Positions 1-7,065 of a stretch of DNA of 11,920 bases are shown here, piece by piece. Source of the DNA: Nitrospirae bacterium GWC2_42_7. GTDB taxonomy: Bacteria; Nitrospirota; Thermodesulfovibrionia; Thermodesulfovibrionales; UBA6898. The position numbers and the translations under genes were made by a program. Numbering within the stretch: the first letter of the stretch is position 1; each line of letters starts with the position of its first letter. The stretch spans positions 1 to 11,920 of the forward strand of contig MHDW01000200.1 of the NCBI GenBank assembly GCA_001803645.1, written 5' to 3'. Below the pieces are notes generated by a model. It did no database searches, had not been told where the DNA came from, and saw only the letters and a list, made by a program, of their open reading frames with translations.

Positions 1-1310
1 TGGGATTCAGCGCAGCGTGCACCGGCTGCTTCTGCGACTTTCTTGACAATAGCCACTTCAGCATCTGTATCAGTATAGAAACGGTTAACGCAGACAACGG
101 GATTTATGCCGGATTTTCTGATGACGTTTATCATGTGAACCATATTTACACAGCCTTTTTCAACAAGCGCCAGATTCTCTTTTGTATACTCTTCCGGCAG
201 AGCCTTGCCAGCCACAACTTTGGGACCACCTCCGTGCATTTTCAGGGCGCGAATGGTAGTGGTGAGAACAGATACGTGAGGTTTCAGTCCGCTGAAACGG
301 CTTTTTACGTTCCAGAATTTTTCGAAACCAATGTCAGCAGCAAAGCCGGACTCAGTTACATGGTAGTCGAACAATTTCAGGCCGATACGGTCTGCAATAA
401 TAGAGGACTGTCCTACTGCTATGTTGGCAAAGGGCCCTGCATGGACAAAGCAGGGGTTGTATTCAGCAGTACACATTAAGGTTGGATTAATTGTATTGCG
501 CATGAAGGCAGCCATTGCATTGCCGACTTCGAGATCACCTGTAGTGACCGGTTTGCCGCTCTTGTCAAAAGCAACTGTGATGTTGTTAAGGCGCTGTTTC
601 AGGTCAGCGAGGTCTTTGGCTATGGACAGGATTGCCATGCACTCGGACCCAACAGCAATACCAAACTTAGACTGCATCATGAAACCGTCTGATCGTCCGC
701 CGATGCCGATTATAATATTGCGGAGACTCTGGGCGCAGAAATCAATGATCCATCCCATCTCAACGCGGGTGGGATCAATATCGAGCCGCCTCATTTTGGT
801 GAGACGATTCAACTGCTCATCATTATAGTTTCGTTCATGCTGCATACGGGAGGTCATCGCCACCATGGCAAGGTTATGAGCATTCATGATGTCGTTGATA
901 TCGCCGGTAAGACCCAGTGAGAACTCGGTCATTGGGATCAACAGGGAATTTCCTCCACCTGCTGCAGTGCCCTTTACATTCATAGTTGGGCCGCCTGATG
1001 GCTGACGCAAAGCTCCGCCTACATTTACACCGCGTTTACCCAGTCCTTCCATCAGACCGCACGAGGTTGTGCTTTTACCTTCTCCCAAAGGGGTGGGGGT
1101 GATGGCAGTTACTTCAATGTATTTCCCATCAGGCCTGTCCTTAAGGCGATTTATGACTTTTAGGAAGTCAATCTTGGATAGACGGCCCATAGGCAGCATC
1201 TCATCCTTTTGCAGCCCTAACCGATCTCTCCAGTCTTCCGGTGTGGGCATGTTTTTTTCTGCTTCTTCAGAAATCTGCCAGTCAGCTAATTTAGTTGCAT
1301 CATACGGCAT
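1..1310 (-). CDS. fhs: Formate--tetrahydrofolate ligase, partial (C-terminus off the left edge)
   Basis: Formate--tetrahydrofolate ligase uses ATP to join formate to tetrahydrofolate, giving 10-formyl-THF; it is cytoplasmic and is the second step of the Wood-Ljungdahl methyl branch. The reading frame is open from the ATG at 1310 to the window edge: 436 codons are visible and the C-terminus is missing. The ATP-binding loop [12 protein letters not shown] lies at residues 71-82. It is followed by [13 protein letters not shown] (102-114), the counterpart of the usual REPSLGP block, then AAGGG and LTGDIND (134-140). The start is fixed by AGGAGG about seven bases upstream. The N-terminal extension of roughly 60 residues before the P-loop, with the RQPSGGP variant, points to the longer FTHFS clade (from memory about 590 residues) seen in sulfate reducers and relatives, not the short clostridial type. 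It is the last visible gene of the formate dehydrogenase operon, separated from it by a repeat block. Confidence 0.95.
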   Translation of the reverse strand, partial: MPYDATKLADWQISEEAEKNMPTPEDWRDRLGLQKDEMLPMGRLSKIDFLKVINRLKDRPDGKYIEVTAITPTPLGEGKSTTSCGLMEGLGKRGVNVGGALRQPSGGPTMNVKGTAAGGGNSLLIPMTEFSLGLTGDINDIMNAHNLAMVAMTSRMQHERNYNDEQLNRLTKMRRLDIDPTRVEMGWIIDFCAQSLRNIIIGIGGRSDGFMMQSKFGIAVGSECMAILSIAKDLADLKQRLNNITVAFDKSGKPVTTGDLEVGNAMAAFMRNTINPTLMCTAEYNPCFVHAGPFANIAVGQSSIIADRIGLKLFDYHVTESGFAADIGFEKFWNVKSRFSGLKPHVSVLTTTIRALKMHGGGPKVVAGKALPEEYTKENLALVEKGCVNMVHMINVIRKSGINPVVCVNRFYTDTDAEVAIVKKVAEAAGARCAES

Positions 1311-1338
1311 GGTAATTCCTCCTTGAATAGTTTATGGG

Positions 1339-1435
1339 GTTTATTGAGTTCGTCGAGTTCTTTGAGTTTTCAGAAGATATTAATGAACACAATAAACACA
1401 ATAAACTCAATAAACACAATGAACACAATGAACTT
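1339..1435. repeat. 9-bp tandem repeats in two opposing blocks
   Basis: Six head-to-tail 9-mers fill 1382-1435: AATGAACAC, AATAAACAC, AATAAACTC, AATAAACAC, AATGAACAC and AATGAACTT. At 1339-1365 three 9-mers run in the opposite orientation: GTTTATTGA, GTTCGTCGA and GTTCTTTGA. The blocks share a perfect 12-bp inverted repeat, GTTTATTGAGTT at 1339-1350 and AACTCAATAAAC at 1404-1415. The array starts directly after the stop codon of the cyclic-nucleotide-binding gene (1436-1438) and ends about 10 bases before the fhs ribosome-binding site. In the transcript the blocks could pair into a long imperfect hairpin. Whether it acts as a terminator, mRNA stabiliser or neutral repeat cannot be decided here. 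Confidence 0.8.
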
Positions 1436-1885
1436 TCAGTAACTTATTAATGCGTTTAAGAATTTTTCGTTCATGCGCCTGAGATTTTTGCACATGACGA
1501 GCGCAAGCTTCCGCATTATCTTAAAAGCGATTATTGATTCCTCTTTTTCGAGTTTTTCAAAGCCCTCCTTGCCTATGAGCATAATCTCTGTATTTTCCAC
1601 AGCAACAGCATAAGCTTCGTGGCGCCTTTTTTCGAGTATCGAAAGCTCGCCGAAAAAATGCCCTTTTTCGAACACCGCAAGTGTCTGTTTCCAGCCGTCT
1701 GATGTTACCTTGCCGATCTCTACCTTTCCCAAAAGTACAAGATAAAGACCTTTTGTGTCTTCTTTTTCTTTGAAAATATAATCACCTTTCTTGAATTTCA
1801 GTTTCTGTATGACCTTTGATATTCGGGTCAATTCAGCATTGCTAAGGTCCTCGAGTAATGCCTGTTGTTTCAATATCTTTATCAT
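1436..1885 (-). CDS. Single-domain cyclic-nucleotide-binding (CRP-fold) protein without a DNA-binding domain
   Basis: This 149-residue protein is a cyclic-nucleotide-binding beta-barrel of the CRP/FNR type. FKKGDYIF (31-38), the glycine-rich turn near GLYLVLLGKVEIG (46-58) and the FGEL motif (78-81) are its hallmarks. After the barrel only one long helix remains (about 112-149). There is no helix-turn-helix, so it is not a conventional transcription factor; it probably senses a ligand or binds a partner protein. The phosphate-binding cassette keeps the Glu of FGEL (E80), but the stretch after it reads RRHEA (87-91) where cAMP binders have an Arg-Ser-Ala-like sequence, so classical cAMP binding is doubtful. 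AAGGAGA overlaps the fdhA stop codon just upstream, giving a 10-base gap and probable translational coupling. Its place between fdhA and fhs suggests a role tied to formate metabolism, which is inference. Confidence 0.85.
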   Translation of the reverse strand: MIKILKQQALLEDLSNAELTRISKVIQKLKFKKGDYIFKEKEDTKGLYLVLLGKVEIGKVTSDGWKQTLAVFEKGHFFGELSILEKRRHEAYAVAVENTEIMLIGKEGFEKLEKEESIIAFKIMRKLALVMCKNLRRMNEKFLNALISY

Positions 1886-1895
1886 AGGAGTCTCC

Positions 1896-4583
1896 TTATC
1901 TGTTTTTTCCTTTTTCTATTTTTACAGCACAGACCTTTAACTCAGGTATCTTGCATATTGGATCGAGTTCAGTGTTAGTTAATATATTAGCAGCAGCTTC
2001 TTTATAATGGAAAGGTATAAAAACAACCCCGGATGAAGGCTTGTCGGATAAAAGCGCCTTTATATTTATAACTCCCCTTCTTGAAGATACTTTTAAAATC
2101 TCATTATTTGCAATGCCAAGCTTTTTTGCATCTTCAGGATTTATTTCAATATAAGCGGATGGGGCGACCTGATTGAGTTCCGGGACTTTTCTTGTCATTG
2201 TCCCGGTGTGATACTGGAAGAGCTGTCTTCCTGTAGTCAGGATAAAAGGATATTCTTTATCAGGAAGTTCTTTTGAAGGACTATGATGAACAGGGATAAA
2301 GGAAGCCTTGCCGCGAGGAAATCCTCCTTTAAAGAGATAGGGTGTGCCAGGGTGATCACGGGTAGGACATGGCCACTGAAGACCGCCTGTTTCGAGCCTG
2401 CTGTAGGTTATACCGGCTACCGCAGGCCAGACACTGCCTGTTTCATGAAGAATTTCTTCGGCTGAATTGTAATTCATTTCGTATCCCATTCGCCTCGAAA
2501 GCTCTATTATTATTGATGAATCTTCTTTTGCATTTCCCGGTGGAATAACTGCTTTTTTTACCCTCTGAAGCCTTCTCTCTGTGTTTGTGAAAATACCGTC
2601 TTTTTCTGCAAAGCATGCAGCAGGCAGTACAACATCTGCCAGCTCAGCAGTTTCGGTCATAAATATGTCCTGAACAACCAGAAGATCAAGTTTCTTTAAT
2701 GCCTTAACTGTATGGTTTATATCGGGATCGCTGATAGCAGGATTTTCACCAATAATATACATTGCTTTTAGGATAGATCTATCTGCAGCAAGTATCATCT
2801 CTGTTGCAGTAAGTCCGGGCTTATCAGAGAGTTTTGCGCTCCATGCTGCTTCAAATTTTTCTTTTATGTTAATACTGTCAACTCTCTGATATCCGGGGTA
2901 CTGGTTCGGTATACAACCCATATCTGTGGCCCCCTGCACGTTGTTTTGGCCTCTTAAAGGATTTACTCCTACGCTTTCCCTTCCAAGATTTCCTGTCATT
3001 AAGGCCAGGTTTGCTATAGCAAATACATTATTTGTGCCATGGGCATGTTGTGTTATTCCCATAGTGTAGTAGATAGCAGGTCTTTCTGCTTTCCCGTAGA
3101 GACGGGCAGCTTTAATTATGCTGTTTTTTGGAACTCCTGTGATCTTTTCAGCCTTTTCAGGCGTGTAATCTTTTAAGCTTTTTTTGAAGTTATCGAATTC
3201 TTCAGTCCATTCATTGATAAATTTCTTGTTTATTAGATGCTCCTTTAAAATAACATGCATTATAGAATTGAGGAGCTCAATGTCTGTTCCTGGTTTGTGC
3301 TGCAGCCATAATTCCGAGAACCTGACAAGATCAATCTTCCTTGGGTCTGCAATGATGATCTTTGCGCCTTTTCTTACAGCTTTCTTCATACGTAATCCGA
3401 TAATCGGATGAGTTTCAGTTGTATTCGAACCGATGACAAAAATAAGATCGTTGTTCTCTATCTCAGGGATAGAATTGGTCATTGCACCTGAACCGAATAC
3501 TGTGGCCAGACCGGCCACGGTTGAGCTGTGTCAATATCTGGCGCAATGGTCAACGTTGTTCGTACCGATTGCAGCCCTTATGAATTTCTGGAAAATATAG
3601 TTTTCTTCATTGGTACATCTTGCAGAAGACAGGCCGCCTATTGAATCAGGCCCGTGTTTTGATCTGATCTTTTTAAGTTTTGATGCGATAAGATCAAGTG
3701 CCTCATCCCATGTAGCCTCTCTGAATTTGCCGTTTTCCTTAATAAGTGGGGTCTTCAGCCTTTCCGGGCTGTCAATAAAACTATATCCAAAACGTCCCTT
3801 TGGGCAGAGCCAGCCTTCATTAATTGTGTTCTCTTTTGAGGATACGCGGATGACCTTATTCTGCCTTACATGAAGTGTAAGACTGCAGCCACAGCCGCAA
3901 TAAGGGCAGATTGTGTCAACTTCCCTGACATCTTTCTGGCGTCCTTTATAGCTCCACATCTTTCCTGTGAGCGCACCCGTAGGACATACGGAAACACACT
4001 GGCCGCAGAATTCGCAGTTAAGATCTTTTTCAAAAGGAGGGCAGACCTTTGCATTGAAGCCTCTGTATGAGAAATCAATAGCGCCCACTCCCTGTATTTC
4101 ATCGCATATGCTTACGCATTTACCGCAAAGTATGCATTTTTCCATGTCCCTTTCGATAAATGGATTGTTGTCCTTTTTGTCATAAGTTCTTCTTTCTCCT
4201 GCAAAACGGTTTTCCCGTATACCATAAAAATAAGCAAGTTCCTGAAGTGTGCAGTCGCCAGCTTTCTCGCATATCATGCAGTCATTAGGATGGTCTGAAA
4301 GTATAAGCTCGATTATTGTTTTGCGGATCTCTTCTATTCGTGGAGTTGAGGTCTTCACTTCCATTCCGTCAGCAACAGGGGTGGCACAGGATATGACCGG
4401 TCTTTTTCCTCCTTTTACCTCTACTATGCATAGTCTGCAGCCGCCGAAGACAGAAAGTTTTGGGTGATGACATAAGGTCGGGATATGTATGTCCAGAAGC
4501 TTTGCTGCTTCCAAAATGGTCGTACCATTTGGAACTTCAGAAGCTACGCCATTTATGGTTATCTTAAGCATATTACTGTCCAT
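1896..4583 (-). CDS. fdhA: Selenocysteine-containing formate dehydrogenase, catalytic (alpha) subunit
   Basis: This Mo/W-bisPGD formate dehydrogenase is read through an in-frame UGA (3533-3531) as selenocysteine 351, giving 895 residues. In order it has a [2Fe-2S] ferredoxin domain (C38, C49, C52, C66) and a NuoG-like His-Cys cluster site (H98, C102, C105, C111). Two [4Fe-4S] clusters follow (C150/153/156/160 and C190/193/196/200), then the catalytic-domain [4Fe-4S] site (C226, C229, C233, C260), the molybdopterin domain and the C-terminal dinucleotide-binding domain. The active-site string CARYUHSSTVAGL (U351, H352) matches E. coli FdhF Sec140-His141; K262 and R544 in NPLRGQNN match its other active-site residues. 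There is no twin-arginine signal, so it is cytoplasmic. The ATG at 4583 directly follows the stop of the NuoF-like gene, whose last codons contain GGGAGG. The domain layout is that of NAD(P)-linked FdhA proteins, which interconvert formate and CO2. A genuine stop and two broken genes are unlikely, because homology is continuous across the UGA. Confidence 0.95.
3502..3533 (-). promoter_or_regulatory. Selenocysteine UGA codon with bacterial SECIS hairpin in fdhA
   Basis: The UGA is at 3533-3531. Eighteen bases after it comes GGTC (3512-3509), the apical loop core recognised by SelB in E. coli fdhF, with the same spacing as I recall for that element. The loop GGTCT is closed by a perfect 6-bp stem, GTGGCC (3518-3513) with GGCCAC (3507-3502). 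The bulged U of the E. coli stem is not obvious. Loop sequence, spacing and the CARY-U-HSST context together make selenocysteine insertion the clear reading. No sel genes are in the window. Confidence 0.9.
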
Positions 4584-6359
4584 CTATTCCCTCCCAACCG
4601 ACTTAAACTTGCAGACATCGAAACAACTGCCGCATCTGATGCAGGTTTCCTGGTTCAATTTATGGGGTTTTTTCTTTTCGCCTGAAATTGCATTGACAGG
4701 ACAGGCTCTGATGCATGCTCCACAGCCTTTGCAGACTTTTTCAATAATGGAGTAAGTAACCAGGTCTCTGCAGACTTTTGCAGGGCATTTTTTGTGAAAT
4801 ATATGAGCTTCATACTCCTCTCTGAAATACTTTATAGTGCTGATAATCGGATTCGGAGCGCTTTGTCCAAGTCCGCACAATGAAGCGTCAGCCACATCTT
4901 TGCCGAGTTCTTGGAGGAGATCAATATCGTTTTCTTTTCCTTTGCCTTTAGTTATTCTTTCCAGGATCTCGTACAGCCTTTTTGTTCCGATCCTGCATGG
5001 TACGCATTTGCCGCACGATTCATCCTGGGTAAACTGAAGAAAGTATTTTGCCATACTCACCATGCAGTCATCCTCATCAAGGACTATCATGCCGCCCGAC
5101 CCTACGATGGAACCGACTTCAGCAAGTGATTCGAAATCTACTTTTATATCCATAAGACTTGCCGGTATGCATCCACCGGAAGGGCCGCCTGTCTGGACGG
5201 CTTTTAATTTCTTGCCGCTGTCAATGCCGCCGCCTATATCATAGATTATCTCTTTCATGGTAATGCCCATGGGCACTTCTATTAGCCCTGGATTTTTTAT
5301 TTTTCCGGTAAGAGCAAAAACTTTTGTTCCTTTGGACTTTTCTGTGCCATATGAAGCGAACCACTTAGCGCCATTTCTGATGATATAAGGAATATTCGCG
5401 AAAGTTTCAACATTATTTAATACGGTTGGTTTACCCCAGAGGCCCTTATTGACTGACCGTGGAGGCGTTGGACGAGGCATACCGCGTTTTCCTTCTATGG
5501 AACGCATCAGGGCAGTAGATTCCCCACAGACAAAAGCGCCAGCTCCCAGATTTATCTTTATGTCAAAGTCAAAGCCGGTGCCGAGGATATTCTTGCCGAG
5601 GAATCCTGCCTGTCTGGACTGCGTAATGGCCATTTCTAGCCTTTCAACTGCGAGAGGATACTCTGCCCTGATATAAACATAACCATCATGAGACCCGATA
5701 GCATAGGCACCTATGATCATGCCTTCTATTACTGAATGGGGATTGCCTTCGATCACTGCCCTGTCCATAAATGCGCCGGGATCACCTTCGTCAGCATTGC
5801 AGATTATATATTTCGGCTCATTTGGATCGCGCCTGCACTGTTTCCACTTATACCCGGTCGGGAACCCTGCTCCGCCACGTCCTCTTATGCCTGAATCCTC
5901 AACAATTTTTATTGTTTCCTCTGGTGTCATTGAAGTGAGCACCTTTGTGGCAGCCTCATAGCCGTGTACTGCGATATAGGCATTTATGTCCTCGGGGTCT
6001 ATCTCTCCGCAGTCTGATAGGAGAACTTTGACCTGTTTTTTGAAAAAATTACGGTAATTCTGGTCTTCGCCCCATTCTGCTACCGGTTTTCCGCCGATAA
6101 TGTGTTCCTCGACGATTCTCTGTACCATTTCAGGTTTGATCGACTGGTATGAAGTTTTGTTATCACCGATGGCAACCTCAACCAGAACGTCTTTTGCGCA
6201 TAGTCCTCTGCACCCAACCTTATGTGCAGAGCAACCCGACTTAAGTTCAACGCAGATCTTTTTATCCTTCAGTTCTTTTTCAAAGGCACTGAGGACTTGA
6301 GCGCCGCCGGCTAAAATGCCGGCCGGCCCCATGCAAACTTTTACTCTTATTTTTTCCAT
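4584..6359 (-). CDS. NuoF/HydB-like NADH-binding flavoprotein subunit of formate dehydrogenase
   Basis: This 591-residue subunit should carry FMN and the NAD(H) site that exchanges electrons with FdhA. An N-terminal thioredoxin-like [2Fe-2S] domain (C9, C43, C50, C54) is followed by the NuoF core: GRGGAGFPTG (160-169) for FMN/NADH, NADEGDPGAF (188-197) and GAGAFVCGEST (272-282). The N3-type [4Fe-4S] cluster is ESCGKCVPC plus SLCGLGQ (C449, C452, C455, C495). H519, C525 and C530 resemble the zinc site described in HydB-type subunits. The C-terminus is a two-cluster ferredoxin domain (C543/546/549/553 and C573/576/579/583). These extensions are absent from plain complex I NuoF and match HydB/HndC/FdhB proteins. 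The fourth N-terminal cluster cysteine appears replaced by Gly14. The gap to the NuoE-like gene is 46 bases with no clear Shine-Dalgarno sequence. NAD versus NADP preference cannot be read from the sequence. Confidence 0.93.
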   Translation of the reverse strand: MEKIRVKVCMGPAGILAGGAQVLSAFEKELKDKKICVELKSGCSAHKVGCRGLCAKDVLVEVAIGDNKTSYQSIKPEMVQRIVEEHIIGGKPVAEWGEDQNYRNFFKKQVKVLLSDCGEIDPEDINAYIAVHGYEAATKVLTSMTPEETIKIVEDSGIRGRGGAGFPTGYKWKQCRRDPNEPKYIICNADEGDPGAFMDRAVIEGNPHSVIEGMIIGAYAIGSHDGYVYIRAEYPLAVERLEMAITQSRQAGFLGKNILGTGFDFDIKINLGAGAFVCGESTALMRSIEGKRGMPRPTPPRSVNKGLWGKPTVLNNVETFANIPYIIRNGAKWFASYGTEKSKGTKVFALTGKIKNPGLIEVPMGITMKEIIYDIGGGIDSGKKLKAVQTGGPSGGCIPASLMDIKVDFESLAEVGSIVGSGGMIVLDEDDCMVSMAKYFLQFTQDESCGKCVPCRIGTKRLYEILERITKGKGKENDIDLLQELGKDVADASLCGLGQSAPNPIISTIKYFREEYEAHIFHKKCPAKVCRDLVTYSIIEKVCKGCGACIRACPVNAISGEKKKPHKLNQETCIRCGSCFDVCKFKSVGRE

Positions 6360-6405
6360 ATCAATTTATTTTAAGACAGAGTTCATAATTTATGGAACAT
6401 TATTG

Positions 6406-6864
6406 TTAGGATTCTTTTAAAGCCTTAATCTCCTTTTTCAGTTTTTCCGGCGTTATCTTTCCGTAGACCTTCTCATTGATGATAACTACAGGAGCTGCAC
6501 TGCATGCTCCGACGCAAGCCACCTGTTCTAATGTAAACTTCCTGTCTCCGGTAGTCTTTTCTTCTCCTGAAAGGCCGATTTCGTTTTTAATATTGTTTAT
6601 CAGGCGATCACCGCCTCTGACATGACAGGCAGTGCCGCAGCATGCGGTGATAATATTCTTGCCCCTTGGTTTAAGATTGAATTGTGCATAAAAAGTGGCA
6701 GTACCGAAAAAACGGCTTGCAGGGATATCAAGTATATTCGAAAACCAAAAAACAGCTTTTTCTGGTATATATCCGAACTCGTTCTGTATTTGCTGGAGTA
6801 GTGATATAATACTGCCGTTACTTTCTTTGTGGCTTTTTAGTATTTTATTAAAGGACTTTTCCAT
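6406..6864 (-). CDS. NuoE/HydC-like [2Fe-2S] subunit of formate dehydrogenase
   Basis: This is a 152-residue thioredoxin-fold [2Fe-2S] protein of the 24-kDa complex I family (NuoE, HydC, HndA). An N-terminal helical part containing LLQQIQNEFGYIP (22-34) leads into the ferredoxin domain. The ligands are C75 and C80 (CCGTAC) and C117 and C121 (CVGAC). The length is typical for the family. It is the first gene of the formate dehydrogenase operon and would form the FMN-proximal module with the NuoF-like subunit. No Shine-Dalgarno sequence is evident before the ATG, and the predicted 5' leader is only about 20 bases. Confidence 0.92.
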   Translation of the reverse strand: MEKSFNKILKSHKESNGSIISLLQQIQNEFGYIPEKAVFWFSNILDIPASRFFGTATFYAQFNLKPRGKNIITACCGTACHVRGGDRLINNIKNEIGLSGEEKTTGDRKFTLEQVACVGACSAAPVVIINEKVYGKITPEKLKKEIKALKES

Positions 6865-6893
6865 TTTTATCTGTTATTAATACGGATAAAAAA

Positions 6894-6921
6894 ATTATCA
6901 TATAGGGTGAAATACTGTCAA
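6894..6921 (-). promoter_or_regulatory. Sigma70-type promoter of the formate dehydrogenase operon
   Basis: Read on the minus strand, a perfect TTGACA (6921-6916) is followed after 16 bases by GATAAT (6899-6894, 5 of 6 to consensus). Transcription would start near 6887, giving a leader of about 20 bases before the ATG at 6864. It is the best promoter match in the divergent region. Confidence 0.65.
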
Positions 6922-6932
6922 GGGAAACAGTA
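6913..6932. promoter_or_regulatory. Perfect dyad TACTGT-N8-ACAGTA over the fdh -35 box (candidate operator)
   Basis: TACTGT (6913-6918) and ACAGTA (6927-6932) are exact inverted repeats eight bases apart and cover the -35 hexamer at 6916-6921. A repressor bound here would block RNA polymerase. The geometry equals the enterobacterial LexA box (CTGT-N8-ACAG), but the centre is CAAGGGAA, not alternating AT, and the organism is probably not a gammaproteobacterium, so the regulator is unknown. Confidence 0.4.
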
Positions 6933-6942
6933 GTTTTTGAAG

Positions 6943-6957
6943 ATTAATAATATTAAT
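6943..6957. repeat. Short AT-only inverted repeat in the divergent promoter region
   Basis: ATTAATA (6943-6949) and TATTAAT (6951-6957) form a perfect 7-1-7 dyad. The surrounding region is very AT-rich, so chance is a fair explanation. It could be a second operator or a curved-DNA element. Confidence 0.25.
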
Positions 6958-7005
6958 AAAAATATATAATTGTCGAAGATTAAGGTTAAAAATGCACAAA
7001 AAAGA

Positions 7006-7011
7006 TATAAT
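7006..7011 (+). promoter_or_regulatory. Possible -10 element for the surA/ppiC-like gene
   Basis: An exact TATAAT lies 54 bases before the ATG at 7066. No recognisable -35 hexamer sits 16-19 bases upstream, and the region is AT-rich, so this is only a candidate. The gene itself has a strong ribosome-binding site, GGAGG at 7054-7058. Confidence 0.3.
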
Positions 7012-7065
7012 AAAAAAGTTTTAAATGAAAAAATATCAGACTAAAAAATATCCGGAGGAAATAAA

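Noticed and set aside
135..828. Two overlapping plus-strand reading frames
   Set aside because: They lie wholly inside the minus-strand fhs frame, which has a clear family match; the plus-strand translations have no recognisable domain.
1339..1435. CRISPR array
   Set aside because: The units are 9 bp and contiguous, with no spacers and no cas genes nearby.
3501..3533. fdhA as a pseudogene or two separate genes
   Set aside because: The stop is UGA at the known selenocysteine site with a matching SECIS hairpin, and no other stop or frameshift is present.
4500..4583. Tat export of the formate dehydrogenase by the nearby Tat genes
   Set aside because: FdhA begins directly with a ferredoxin domain and has no twin-arginine signal, so the proximity to tatA and tatC is not evidence of export.
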